From a virus: a stretch of 38,368 nucleotides of DNA. Below, piece by piece: positions 6,445 to 14,890 of the stretch. How positions within the stretch are numbered: position 1 is the stretch's first letter; each line of letters starts with the position of its first letter. The notes beneath the pieces are model-generated. The model was given only the letters and a program-made list of their open reading frames with translations. It was not told the origin of the DNA and made no database searches. Location of the stretch: IMG/VR virus record IMGVR_UViG_3300038619_000072, positions 1-38,368 of that record; one strand, written 5' to 3'. A program made the position numbers and the translations under genes.

Positions 6445-6627
6445 ATGCGAAAAAAGAAGGAACAAGCGGACCCCTCGCCAGAGATGGTCAGCAGGGTCTT
6501 TTCGATGATGGGAAGGAAAGGCGGTCCGGCTCGAGCCGAAATGCTCACAGCCAAGCGGCGCAAGGAGATCGCGCAGAAGGCGGCGCGAACACGGTGGGGA
6601 AAGAAGGCGGGGAAAACGGAAGGGTGA
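6445..6627 (+). CDS. Small basic protein with GG-ARA/EIAQKAARTRW motif
   Basis: The 60-residue product is highly basic (MRKKKEQ start) and carries MGRKGGPARAEMLTAKRR followed by EIAQKAARTRWGKK. A short motif of this form (GG-ARA, then LT, then EIA-KAA-RW) recurs in many small bacterial proteins and in tails of DNA-binding proteins; it is probably a helix-hairpin that contacts nucleic acid. It is the first gene after the rightward promoter and its operators, so it is a natural candidate for an early regulator, possibly the factor that binds the CTTGAC repeats. That link is inference. Confidence 0.7.
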   Translation: MRKKKEQADPSPEMVSRVFSMMGRKGGPARAEMLTAKRRKEIAQKAARTRWGKKAGKTEG

Positions 6628-6635
6628 CTGAAACT

Positions 6636-6918
6636 ATGGACGAAGAACTGAAGGCGTACCTGGAGGGCATGGAGCAGCGCGCCAAGCAACAGTCTCACGC
6701 GCTCTCAACCTTGGTCGAAAACGTCAAGGAGTCGCTAGAGCGCGACATCCAGAGCGTCGGCGATCGCGTGGACCGCATGAGCGCACGGCTTGGACAAAAT
6801 TGCGGCGGGGTCGCACTACGTGACGCGCTTGGTGGAGTGGTCCGAAAAACAGGACCGCTTCCAGGAAGACATCCTCAAGCGGGTGGCCGCGCTGGAAGCG
6901 CGGATCGACAAGCGGTGA
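6636..6918 (+). pseudogene. Coiled-coil protein with apparent +1 frameshift
   Basis: From ATG 6636 (or GTG 6624 overlapping the previous TGA) the frame encodes a coiled coil (MDEELKAYLEGMEQRAKQQ, later SVGDRVDRMSARL). After about 6791 this frame turns into implausible Gly/Arg-rich sequence running to 6980. The +1 frame takes over smoothly with DKIAAGSHYVTRLVEWSEKQ and DILKRVAALEARIDKR, stopping at 6918. The whole would be a protein of about 93 residues with continuous heptads. The join lies at CGGCTTGGACAAAA (6786-6799). It may be a sequencing indel, a true mutation, or programmed frameshifting. A TTG at 6790 could instead start the downstream part as a separate gene. Confidence 0.6.
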
Positions 6919-6951
6919 CGAAAGCGGCGGAAACGGCCGAAGAGCAAGGCA

Positions 6952-7203
6952 GTGGACATCGAACGCGAGTTCCTCGATAGCGAAATCGAAAAGTCGATCA
7001 CGGCGGACTGGAACGGACGCGAGATGAGAGAGGAAAAATTGATTCAGACAACCACTGGCCCCGCGTACATCGACATACCCCCGACCATCCGCGTGCCCTG
7101 GTTCCGCGGCATAGTTTGGCAGGCCTGGCTTGTCGGCATCGGTTTGTACGCGGCCGCAGGCTACATGCTCTACGCTATTTTCGTCCGCCCGTGGCTCCGC
7201 TGA
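6952..7203 (+). CDS. Small membrane protein (83 aa)
   Basis: The GTG at 6952 starts a protein with a charged N-terminal half (DIEREFLDSEIEKSI) and one C-terminal hydrophobic span (about 58-78, VGIGLYAAAGYMLYAIFV) ending in a short basic tail. It follows the coiled-coil gene in the same direction. It could be a membrane-anchored partner of the coiled-coil protein or a lysis accessory. No family is recognised. Confidence 0.6.
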   Translation: MDIEREFLDSEIEKSITADWNGREMREEKLIQTTTGPAYIDIPPTIRVPWFRGIVWQAWLVGIGLYAAAGYMLYAIFVRPWLR

Positions 7204-7249
7204 TCTCCATGCAATGATCTGGTAGGATTATTGGACGAAAGGGAGAATC

Positions 7250-7324
7250 ATGAAACCGAAAACGAAGCCGGCCGAAACGAAGCGGAAGACGAAGGCAAAA
7301 ACGAAACCGGCCGCAAAGAAATAA
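7250..7324 (+). CDS. 24-residue Lys/Pro/Ala-rich peptide
   Basis: ATG 7250 has an excellent ribosome site (GGGAGAA at 7241-7247). The peptide alternates Lys, Thr, Pro and Ala and resembles the C-terminal tail of histone-H1-like or other nucleic-acid-compacting proteins. It would bind DNA or RNA non-specifically if made. The short length limits certainty; a longer overlapping frame from 7231 lacks a good start and has poor composition. Confidence 0.45.
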   Translation: MKPKTKPAETKRKTKAKTKPAAKK

Positions 7325-7329
7325 ACCGG

Positions 7330-7355
7330 GCGCGGCGTAGATCCGCGCGCCGCGC
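7330..7355. terminator. GC-rich hairpin between convergent genes
   Basis: GCGCGGCG (7330-7337) pairs with CGCCGCGC (7348-7355) around a 10-nt loop, just after the 24-residue gene and before the end of the convergent gene at 7415. There is no T-run, so it is only a candidate terminator. Confidence 0.4.
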
Positions 7356-7414
7356 GCTCCTGCCACAGATCCCGTCTATCCCCACCAGGTCCTCGTCGTC
7401 CCAGAATTCCAGCA

Positions 7415-7612
7415 TTACGGTTTCACTTTCTCTGCCGCCGGTACCGGAGGCGTCCGGAAACTCACGAACACCTGCAATGTGCCCCGCAGCCAGGCCCAGC
7501 CCCAGGCCGGGGCCGCCTTCAGACTCGAGGGCAATTCAGCGGGCATGGTGACCACTAGGGCCAAACCGAGGAGAGAGAGCCACGGCCAGTTGTTCTTGAT
7601 GAAGATGTGCAT
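7415..7612 (-). CDS. Small membrane protein, holin candidate
   Basis: The start is ATG 7612, giving 65 residues: a short charged start (MHIFIKNNWPW), a hydrophobic segment LSLLGLALVVTMPA, a second moderately hydrophobic segment (WGWAWLRGTLQVFVSF), and a Pro/Lys tail. Two short spans and a charged tail suit a small holin, the protein that opens the inner membrane at lysis, but size and topology are the only evidence. It lies 17 nt downstream of the beta-helix gene in the same direction. The longer frame upstream overlaps that gene and is rejected. Confidence 0.55.
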   Translation of the reverse strand: MHIFIKNNWPWLSLLGLALVVTMPAELPSSLKAAPAWGWAWLRGTLQVFVSFRTPPVPAAEKVKP

Positions 7613-7629
7613 TGCGACCAAGAAGCGGA

Positions 7630-9057
7630 TTATTGCCCGACGACGGTAAACTGGCAGGTCTCCGCGGTCATTCCAGCATTCGCCGGCAGGGTGATCGTGT
7701 TGTATGTGGCCGTGGGGTTGTAAGTGCCGCAACTGCCTGATGGCGCGATGGTCAGGATCGGATTCAGAAAGCCCATCGGTTGCGGGTACACATAAGTCTG
7801 GGCCGTGCCGGTGTTGGCATAGCCATTTAATTGGCAGGAAATCAGGCTGGGAAATCCCAGCGAGGCCTGGGAGCAAGTAGCTGTGCCCGAGGTCCCCGTG
7901 TACGGTGTCGAGATTTCGCCGAGCAGAGGGAAGGTTATGCCATGCACAGGATAATTCGTTCCGAATCCGAGCACGTCCGACGGTTGAAACGGATTCGCGG
8001 TGGCGCCAGCGCCGCCGTGGCGCAAGAGTTGGATACCATACGTTCCGGTGGTGTGGAGGCTGTCGTCAACGCGCGTGGCCGAACTGGTGTTGATCCAGCT
8101 AGGGATGTCGATAGACCAGTCCTGGTTATAGTTGGGCGTCGCATCGAAGCCGATCACCAGCCCTTTTTGGGTGCCCGTCTGATTGAGATACCCGCCAGTG
8201 ACCGTGACGCCGTGGCACGACTGAAATAGCATGTACCCGGCGTTCCCTTCGAGCCATGGCTCGATAATGGTGGTCGATTGAGTGTCCATCAAGTGGATGC
8301 CGTAATATCCCGTGGTTGCCCCGGCGGCCGACAGGTGATTCAGCAGCAGCCCCAGCGTGGCGTTGGCATAGAACTGGTCGAGGGTGTTGCCCAGCAAATA
8401 AACGTTATCGAGTTCCGCTTCCGACGTCTGCGCGCCGCCCTGCACGCCATCCAGGTGGATGCCATAGCCTCCGTTGTACGTCGAGTCCACGTCCCGCAGC
8501 ACGAAATTGTAAGAGCTGTTCGAGATGTAGATTCCGTCGCCGGTCGCGTCCAAGCAAGACACCTTCTCGATGGAGAATGCGCTCACGTAATTAACGCCCG
8601 AAGGGTTGACGCTGATGCAGGTCGCATACCCCACCGTCGTCAGGTTGTGCACGTGGATGTTGAAGATGGGCGCGCTGGCGCCGATCGTGATCGACACTCC
8701 CGAAGCCGGGGCGATCAGCGTGCCCACTCCCCCTGAGATAGCTTCTCCGGCGCCCCACAGCTCGACGGTGGACGCGGAGATGACGATCCGATTGGTAACG
8801 GTCCCCGGCGGCAGCCTCACTACAGCAGCCTTGTTGATGGTCATCACCGTCGAGGGGGATCCCGATAGAGTCCAGCCGGTGGCGTCGATCACACAGCCTG
8901 TCGATGCGCAGTTAGTCAGAGCGGCATTGATAGCCGCCCCCACGTCTCCCGAACCGGTCAACTGCTGGTAGCTGTTGCCGGAAGCGTAATAAGGAGTTGG
9001 AAGTTGGCCGAAGAGAGGCAGGCATAACAATGCAAAAAGAATGGGAATGTTTTTCAT
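7630..9057 (-). CDS. Exported beta-helix (tailspike/pectate-lyase-like) protein
   Basis: The 475-residue protein begins with a signal peptide (MKNIPILFALLCLPLFG, cleavage before QLPTP). The mature part opens with a GDVGAAINAALTNCASTG-type motif, typical of right-handed parallel beta-helix proteins. Many short strands and turns follow (GDGIYISNSSYNFVLRDVD, GGYGIHLDG, GYYGIHLMD). The C-terminal domain (about 370-475) looks like a beta-sandwich with paired cysteines (ATCSQ, LISCQL, SCGTY, ETCQF). Phage proteins of this fold bind or cleave surface polysaccharides, but tailspikes normally lack a signal peptide. Export suggests secretion from the infected cell, or a depolymerase or adhesin displayed on it. 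A good ribosome site (GAAAGGA) precedes the ATG. Enzyme activity is not shown. Confidence 0.75.
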   Translation of the reverse strand: MKNIPILFALLCLPLFGQLPTPYYASGNSYQQLTGSGDVGAAINAALTNCASTGCVIDATGWTLSGSPSTVMTINKAAVVRLPPGTVTNRIVISASTVELWGAGEAISGGVGTLIAPASGVSITIGASAPIFNIHVHNLTTVGYATCISVNPSGVNYVSAFSIEKVSCLDATGDGIYISNSSYNFVLRDVDSTYNGGYGIHLDGVQGGAQTSEAELDNVYLLGNTLDQFYANATLGLLLNHLSAAGATTGYYGIHLMDTQSTTIIEPWLEGNAGYMLFQSCHGVTVTGGYLNQTGTQKGLVIGFDATPNYNQDWSIDIPSWINTSSATRVDDSLHTTGTYGIQLLRHGGAGATANPFQPSDVLGFGTNYPVHGITFPLLGEISTPYTGTSGTATCSQASLGFPSLISCQLNGYANTGTAQTYVYPQPMGFLNPILTIAPSGSCGTYNPTATYNTITLPANAGMTAETCQFTVVGQ

Positions 9058-9158
9058 GGGGTCCTTTCAAGTTTTGGATGAAACGCTTCGCTTGCTTCCA
9101 TCGAATTCCCCTGGTCTGCTTGGGGATGAGTAAGACCTACGGACGGTACTTTTGGCCC

Positions 9159-9187
9159 TTGTTTTACGGGGGTTTCAGCGGCATAAT
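9159..9187 (+). promoter_or_regulatory. Promoter before small coiled-coil gene
   Basis: TTGTTT (9159-9164), 17-bp spacer, CATAAT (9182-9187). The predicted start near 9194 lies just ahead of the GCAGGAG ribosome site at 9211-9217 for GTG 9225. It sits in the 167-bp divergent space after the beta-helix gene. Confidence 0.5.
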
Positions 9188-9224
9188 GGATGCAAGCCCG
9201 AATCCATCGGGCAGGAGAAAAACA

Positions 9225-9416
9225 GTGCCAACCAAAGAAACCCTGACCACCCGTGTAAACAGCCTGGAAGATCTGACCCGCGTCCTGGTCGATTCGCAGA
9301 TCCGCACCGACGCCAGGCTGGTGCGCATCGCGGAAGAATCGGATCAGCGCATCGATAAACTAGTGATCGCCATCGGCGAACTCATCAGCCGCATGCCGCC
9401 GTCGGCTACCGCCTAA
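9225..9416 (+). CDS. Small coiled-coil protein (63 aa)
   Basis: GTG 9225 is chosen because GCAGGAG lies 7 nt upstream and the likely promoter overlaps the alternative ATG at 9186. The product is one long helix with heptads (TTRVNSLEDLTRVLVDSQ, ARLVRIAEESDQRIDKLV) and a Pro-rich end. It resembles in style the coiled-coil gene at 6636-6918. Such small phage coiled coils are often of unknown role. It is the only plus-strand gene between two minus-strand blocks. Confidence 0.6.
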   Translation: MPTKETLTTRVNSLEDLTRVLVDSQIRTDARLVRIAEESDQRIDKLVIAIGELISRMPPSATA

Positions 9417-9508
9417 AAAGCTCCGCTGAGTGCCGTTGTTCTCCGCGCAAGCGCGAGCGTCGGGGCTGGAACCCTGGGCCGGTACGTAACCCGGCGCGAA
9501 AATCCCTC

Positions 9509-12500
9509 TTATAACTGGCCGAGAGCCGCCTGCAACTTCTGCAAAGCCGCGCGGCCGGCATCCAGCGCTTCCGGCGTCTGGTTGGGCTTTCGGAGCGCCG
9601 TCTCGGCCGTGGCTATCTTGGCTTGCAGACTGGAAACTTTCACCGCCCGGCTGAAGGCCTCGGCCGGCGCGGGGACATCGGGCTTGCCGAACATTCCAGG
9701 CTCCTCGCCGGCGCCGCGCGCGTCCTGCGTATAGATGCGCACCGCATTGGTCAGAATGTTCGCGCCGGTCCCTTGCAGATGCCGCGCCATGTCCACGACC
9801 TGGGCGTATTGTTGCTCCCCGAACAGGCCGCTCTGCTTGGCGAAGTTTGCGAGGCTCCTGCCCGAGCCGTGCGCCTGCGCGTCCTCGATCATGTCTATGG
9901 CCCCTTGCACGATGGGGGTGAGGCTCCATTGCGGATCGTTTTCGATCTGGGCCAAGGGCGCGGCCATGCGCTCCAGTTTGTTGAGGACGGACGGCGCCGT
10001 GCGGTCGATTTGCGCGGGATCGCGGAAGAAGCGGCCCAGCAGCGCCTTTGAGATGCGGGTCTTGGCGGCGGCCGTCAAGTCGCCGTCTGAGATATACGCG
10101 GCGGATTCCTGGGAGTTGATAGCGCCGTCTTTGATGAGCTTCTGCAGTACGTCCGCGCCGCCCGGTCCACTCAGCATCTTCGAGAGAGTGGTGTCCGGGC
10201 CGCCCGCATCCAGGCGTCGCGCGATATCGTCCAGCGTGCTCTGCGAAACGCGGCGGGAGTCCGCGATGGACTTTTCCGAGGGGGTCAACGATGCCGTGGA
10301 ATCGTCGTTGAAGTCGGTGATGGCCTGCTGCCTGGTTTGGGCCTCGGTGAATTGCGAGTCCGGAATCTCGCGGACCAGGACGGGCTGCTTCATGCCGGCG
10401 ATCTCCGCTGGGTCGATGCCGAAGTGCGAAGCGTTCTGAGTCAGCAGATCGCGGTACGCCTGCGCGCCCGCCGGGTTGTTCGCATAGACCCGCTGCAAGA
10501 TCATGCCGCGGCCGTTGCCGCCCAGCGCGTTGCCGTTGGAGTCGACCACGATGGGGCCTTCGTTGGCGGTCGGGTTGGTGTTGATCAGGCGCGCTGGGTT
10601 AAACCGCGCGGGCGTGGCGCCGTTGAAAACCTTGGCTTGGTTCTCGGGCTGGGAATAGTCGCGGTCGTTGACCGGCCCATACTTCGGGTTCGACCCGAAG
10701 CTGAGCCCGTTGTGTGAGGTTTGGACGTCCGCCAGCTCTCTCAGCCCATATTCGGCTTGGTAGAGGCGGCCGGTGTCGTTGTTGAGCGAGACGGTTGTTT
10801 GGCGGCCTGTTCCTTGGCGGCCAGCCGGGCTAAGGCTTGCTGCCGGGCCCACTCCAGCCGCTTCATGTGCCGCTTGCCCTGCTCCGTCTCCGGTTCGAAG
10901 ATTACTGTCGTTTGCATTGGTGGGTCCTGATGGAAGAGTAGTGCTTTGAGGCGTGTTTTGCAATGGCTCTGAGGTACTTAAACCGGGGCCCGAAGTACCG
11001 GGACGCATCCAGGGGCGCGGGTTGGAGGCTTTGTCCAAGCCTGGAGGAACACCTGGTCCTGGCGCCTGGTTGCCCGCCAGGCTATCCGGTAGGGCCGGGG
11101 GAGGACTGCCGGGACCGCCAGTCGGTGCCGGCGGTGTCGGATCTTCCGGAGGCCCCGCCGCCCGCGCGAGCTGCGATTTCAGCAGCCCGGTCTGACCAGG
11201 ATTGACGGGAGGGTGCTCCATCGCCCCCAGCAGCAGACGCTGGCCCCATGGCGAGAATAAGAGCTTGCTGCCCGCCCAGCCGGCCGCCCACCGTAAAGGA
11301 TTCAAGCTGGCCGCCTGCTGCACTAGCGCCGTACCTGACGGGTTCGGATTGTCCGCTACCATCTTGGCACCGAGGAAAAACTTATCGAGAGACGCGCGCA
11401 GGCCGGGATCTTGAAACAGAAGCGACTTCGTCTCTGGCCCGAGGTCCTGCCACTGGCGCAGAATGCCCTGCGCCCGCGAAAAGCCGCCCTCCTGGGTGGC
11501 CTGGCCGAATAGCTTGTCGAGATACGCCCGCCCCACCTGCGGCAGGACGTCGGGCGCCTGGTCCGCAATCTTGCGCAGGAAGTCGATGCCTGTGTCCTGT
11601 TTCCAGGTCAGCTTATTGAACGTCTGCACGGGCTCAGTGCGGAGCTGGTCCGCGATGTCCGCTACTTCCATTTTGGAGGCGTGCGTCGCGCGCCCCTTTT
11701 GTAGCGCCGCGAGGTTGTCCGGTCCCAGCTTCGCCACGGCCGCATTGATTTCCTGCTCGAGCGGTTGGATTACACTCGCGGCTATTCCCTGGCTGGTGTT
11801 GCGGAGGTCCGCCGACGGGGCTTCGCGCCCCATGGCCTTCAGTCCGCCGAGGCCTTGCTCGGCCGCCTGTGCCGGGATGAAATCCGGCCCCTTCAGAATG
11901 TTACTGACCGCTTGGTAGCCCGCGCTCGATGCGCGATCGCTTGCCGGCATCCACTGCATGCTGTCGTACACCGGCTGCAATTGCTGTTTGATGCCCCGGA
12001 CGTCCACCGGAGCCTGAACATCGGCCATCACGGGGACGCTCTCGGTCTTTCCGGTAGCCCTGCCGACGTTGTCGGTGACCGGCCGCTGCATGGTCTTCAC
12101 CGGCACGCTGACCGTGTTGGCCGGGTCGTCGGCTCCCTGCCACGCGCCGGAATAGGCCGCATCCTCCTGCAGCTTCAGGCCTGCGATGTTGCTGTCGAGC
12201 TTCGCCCTGGCGGCCCGCCCCGCCGATTCCAGAGTGGAGACAGTCGGGCTGGCTTGGCCTGCCAGATTGGCAGACACACGTTGCAGGCCTTCCTCCGTGC
12301 TGCTGGCGAAATCCGCGGCCTGCGGTGCGCCCAGCGGTGAACTCGCCGCCACCGCCTCCGCGGATTTGATGAACTTATTTCCGGTCTGCGTGCCGACCTT
12401 GACCGGCACGTCCTGGCCGGCCAGGTAATCCACGGCGCCCTGCTGCACTGGGTTTAGCGTGCTCTTCACCTGCATCGCTCGCCTGGCGGAACCTACAACC

Positions 12501-13009
12501 GCCCCTGCCTTCGCCAGCGCGACGTCTGTCCCCTTTTGCAAGGCAAGATTCTGCAGCGCGTTGGTGGCCTCGGCCGACGCGTCAGTCAGTGCGCCATTCA
12601 CATCGCCGCTTGCCGCCTTTTTGACGGCGCCCAGGAAGGCGACTGGCTCCATCGTTGGGATACCGCCCGTCAGGTAAGAGAAGGCATTTTTGACACCTCC
12701 CGCATAGTCGCCCTTCCCAAAGGCATCGACGGCTGCCTTGCCGGCCGCGGCCGTGTTGTTCGCTACGGATTCAATTGTGTCGAGGGGATGCAGAATTGGA
12801 TGCGCCATGGCCGCGATCCTCGCCGCCGGGTTCACCTGGTGCCAGAAACTCTGGAGCATGCCGCCGACCGTGCTGGTATCATCGGGCTTCGCCGGCACCG
12901 CGGCCGACGCCGAGGCCGGCGCTGAGATCGGGTCTCCGAATTGGTTCACGCTGCCGGCAGCCGGCACCGTGATTGGGTCTCCGAATTGGTTTACAGCAGG
13001 GCTGGCCAT
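9509..13009 (-). CDS. Large internal virion protein with DdrB-like ParB domain
   Basis: At 1,166 residues this is the largest protein. The N-terminus has the octapeptide VNQFGDPI twice (residues 6-13 and 21-28). Long Ala-rich helical regions follow (about 60-560), then a Pro/Gly/Thr-rich linker (about 600-740). Residues about 743-880 match the DdrB-like ParB-superfamily domain: YGLRELADVQTSHN, then NPKYGPVNDRDY, then GPIVVDSNGNALGGNGRG, and VLVREIP. This domain is known from phage and plasmid DarB/DdrB-type proteins, which travel in the capsid or protect DNA. The last ~290 residues are helical. It closes the late operon, after the internal protein genes, so it is probably packaged and ejected with DNA. 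ParB-type CTP/nuclease activity is only possible. No ordinary tail-length family fits better. Confidence 0.8.
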   Translation of the reverse strand: MASPAVNQFGDPITVPAAGSVNQFGDPISAPASASAAVPAKPDDTSTVGGMLQSFWHQVNPAARIAAMAHPILHPLDTIESVANNTAAAGKAAVDAFGKGDYAGGVKNAFSYLTGGIPTMEPVAFLGAVKKAASGDVNGALTDASAEATNALQNLALQKGTDVALAKAGAVVGSARRAMQVKSTLNPVQQGAVDYLAGQDVPVKVGTQTGNKFIKSAEAVAASSPLGAPQAADFASSTEEGLQRVSANLAGQASPTVSTLESAGRAARAKLDSNIAGLKLQEDAAYSGAWQGADDPANTVSVPVKTMQRPVTDNVGRATGKTESVPVMADVQAPVDVRGIKQQLQPVYDSMQWMPASDRASSAGYQAVSNILKGPDFIPAQAAEQGLGGLKAMGREAPSADLRNTSQGIAASVIQPLEQEINAAVAKLGPDNLAALQKGRATHASKMEVADIADQLRTEPVQTFNKLTWKQDTGIDFLRKIADQAPDVLPQVGRAYLDKLFGQATQEGGFSRAQGILRQWQDLGPETKSLLFQDPGLRASLDKFFLGAKMVADNPNPSGTALVQQAASLNPLRWAAGWAGSKLLFSPWGQRLLLGAMEHPPVNPGQTGLLKSQLARAAGPPEDPTPPAPTGGPGSPPPALPDSLAGNQAPGPGVPPGLDKASNPRPWMRPGTSGPGLSTSEPLQNTPQSTTLPSGPTNANDSNLRTGDGAGQAAHEAAGVGPAASLSPAGRQGTGRQTTVSLNNDTGRLYQAEYGLRELADVQTSHNGLSFGSNPKYGPVNDRDYSQPENQAKVFNGATPARFNPARLINTNPTANEGPIVVDSNGNALGGNGRGMILQRVYANNPAGAQAYRDLLTQNASHFGIDPAEIAGMKQPVLVREIPDSQFTEAQTRQQAITDFNDDSTASLTPSEKSIADSRRVSQSTLDDIARRLDAGGPDTTLSKMLSGPGGADVLQKLIKDGAINSQESAAYISDGDLTAAAKTRISKALLGRFFRDPAQIDRTAPSVLNKLERMAAPLAQIENDPQWSLTPIVQGAIDMIEDAQAHGSGRSLANFAKQSGLFGEQQYAQVVDMARHLQGTGANILTNAVRIYTQDARGAGEEPGMFGKPDVPAPAEAFSRAVKVSSLQAKIATAETALRKPNQTPEALDAGRAALQKLQAALGQL

Positions 13010-13014
13010 TTCGT

Positions 13015-14889
13015 TTATCTCGTTGCAGTGTGGCCATCCGGCCCGATATAGGAGGTCCCCTTGGGTAGCGCATCCCGCTGGGCTTTCGTGGTCACCTGCA
13101 CAGGGCCGCTACCGGGCGCCCCCTGCGCACTCTGATCCTGCACCGTCCCTCCCACATGGATGCGCTGCTGAATATCCGCGATCTGCGCATTGTAGGCCTG
13201 GTGCCGGTTGGCCATGTCTTGTCGGAGTACTTGCGCTACGTGCACGGTCTGCGCAAACGTCGCGTTTGCCGGGTTGAAGGCTTCGACCTCATGCCGGGCC
13301 GAGTCCGAGAGCGCCCCGGTCAAGCCCGGGTTGCTGGTGACCTTAGCGACTTCGTTCACCGCCACCTGGCGCGCGGCGTTATAGGCCGGGACGTTGGCAT
13401 TTCCCACCAGGCTGGCGCTGAGGCTGCGCAGAGGCGCGTTGAGCCAGGGGGATCCGGTATCCATGACCGTCCGCGCCTGGTTCAGCAATAAGTCCAGGTT
13501 CTTGCCTGCCGTATTCTCGAATGCCGAGACCGAGTCGCGCTGCTTCGTGAGGCCCGTGAGAGACGCCGCGTTCGCCTTGAAGGCCGTTTGCTCGGTGGCG
13601 ATGTCTAGCGGTCCCTTGGCTGCCGCGGCGTCGATCACCTGGCGCATCGCGTAAGCATTCCGCATGCCCATGGCCGGCATTTGCCCGGTCTTGCGGTATG
13701 CGTCGGAGAGCATATCGATGGATTCCGGAGTCAATCCGGACTGCGAGTTCTTAGCCGCTTCCGTCCCCGCCGCAACTGAAATCTTGACCGGCACGGTGGC
13801 CTTGGCTTGCGCCACCGAAGCCGATGTCCTGCCGATGCGGTCCGAGGAATCGGTGAAGGCCTTGTTCACTGCCGCGGTGCCCAGCGGGAGGGCCGCGTTG
13901 GCTTGTTGCTCCGCAGTCTGGCTTTCCTGCGTCACCATGGCCTTGATGGCCGGATCGGAGTAGTTGTCGGGGTTGAACATAGCCACCGCCCGCGCGTGGA
14001 TGGTCTGCGGGGTGATGCTCGAAGCGTTCTGAAATTCCAGATTCGCCATGCCGTATTTGGGCTGCTCTGCGACCGGCACCTGCGAGCCGATGAACTGCTT
14101 GGACCCGACCGCCGTGGTGGGGAACGCGATATTGGGATGGTCTTGTTTGAGCTTGGCCACGGCGGCGGGATCGTCCACTACGCCGGTGGCGGGGTTCAGC
14201 GCCGTCTGGAATTCCTCGATGGCGCTCTTGCGGTCGAGGTCAGACGTTTGTGCCTGCGTCTTGGCTGTTTCGGCTTCTTTGGCGTTTTGGTCGTTTGCAA
14301 CGGAGATCAGGCCCAGCGAACCGACGTGCGCTTTGAATGCGACCGGATCGGCTGGCCAGGCGGCGATGACCGGGTAATTCTTCGGGCCGCCCTGCGCATA
14401 GAATTGCTGATTCGCAGCGTCCAGGCTCGGCTGATCGGTAACGCCTTTCACCGAGTTCTGGTAAAGATTGGTGTACGTCTCCTCGGTTTTGTTCTGCTCC
14501 GCGGTCTGCGCCAGCGAGGTCGTTTTCAAACCCTGGTAGAGTTTCACCAGTTCCGCGGTGTGAGCCGGAAGCACGCCGGGGATGGCTGGCAGCGTGCCAT
14601 TCGCCGCGGCCTGGGAGAGGACCTGGCCCGCATTGTTGGCAGGGTCCGCAAGGAAAGCCATGGAGTTGCGCTGGCTCTGGAGCATCAACTGCTTGGACTG
14701 GTTGTCGGTGGCCAGGTCCTGGACCTGTTGCTGCGCGAGTTGTGTCTGCTGGCCCATTAACTGGCGTTGGGCTGCACCTGTAGCTAGTGAGTTGAGTTGT
14801 GTGCCGGTATCCGGCGCCTGTTGTTGGGGCGGGATAATTTGAGGAAGATTGCTGAAACTCGTTGGCGGGGCCATCGGTGACCAGGGCAT
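13015..14889 (-). CDS. Internal virion / DNA-ejection protein candidate
   Basis: A 624-residue, Ala/Gln/Asn-rich, almost wholly helical protein with no signal or membrane span. It begins with a Pro/Gln-rich segment (PPQQQAPDTGTQ), then long QQTQLAQQQVQDLATD-type helices. The C-terminal ~35 residues are Gly/Pro-rich, with KGTSYIGPDGHTATR at the end. Helical Gln-rich proteins in this position, just before a large ParB-domain protein and after gp10-like tail genes, are typical of the podovirus internal proteins that form the trans-envelope ejection channel. It is assigned by composition and position, not sequence family. Confidence 0.6.
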   Translation of the reverse strand: MPWSPMAPPTSFSNLPQIIPPQQQAPDTGTQLNSLATGAAQRQLMGQQTQLAQQQVQDLATDNQSKQLMLQSQRNSMAFLADPANNAGQVLSQAAANGTLPAIPGVLPAHTAELVKLYQGLKTTSLAQTAEQNKTEETYTNLYQNSVKGVTDQPSLDAANQQFYAQGGPKNYPVIAAWPADPVAFKAHVGSLGLISVANDQNAKEAETAKTQAQTSDLDRKSAIEEFQTALNPATGVVDDPAAVAKLKQDHPNIAFPTTAVGSKQFIGSQVPVAEQPKYGMANLEFQNASSITPQTIHARAVAMFNPDNYSDPAIKAMVTQESQTAEQQANAALPLGTAAVNKAFTDSSDRIGRTSASVAQAKATVPVKISVAAGTEAAKNSQSGLTPESIDMLSDAYRKTGQMPAMGMRNAYAMRQVIDAAAAKGPLDIATEQTAFKANAASLTGLTKQRDSVSAFENTAGKNLDLLLNQARTVMDTGSPWLNAPLRSLSASLVGNANVPAYNAARQVAVNEVAKVTSNPGLTGALSDSARHEVEAFNPANATFAQTVHVAQVLRQDMANRHQAYNAQIADIQQRIHVGGTVQDQSAQGAPGSGPVQVTTKAQRDALPKGTSYIGPDGHTATR

Positions 14890-14890
14890 G

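Noticed and set aside
7231-7551. 106-codon frame from 7231
   Set aside because: It overlaps the better-supported 24-residue peptide in another frame and runs into the end of the convergent gene; no fitting ribosome site.
9417-9508. Terminator between convergent genes at 9,416 and 9,509
   Set aside because: Only a 5-bp GCCGG/CCGGC stem without a T-run; too weak to call.
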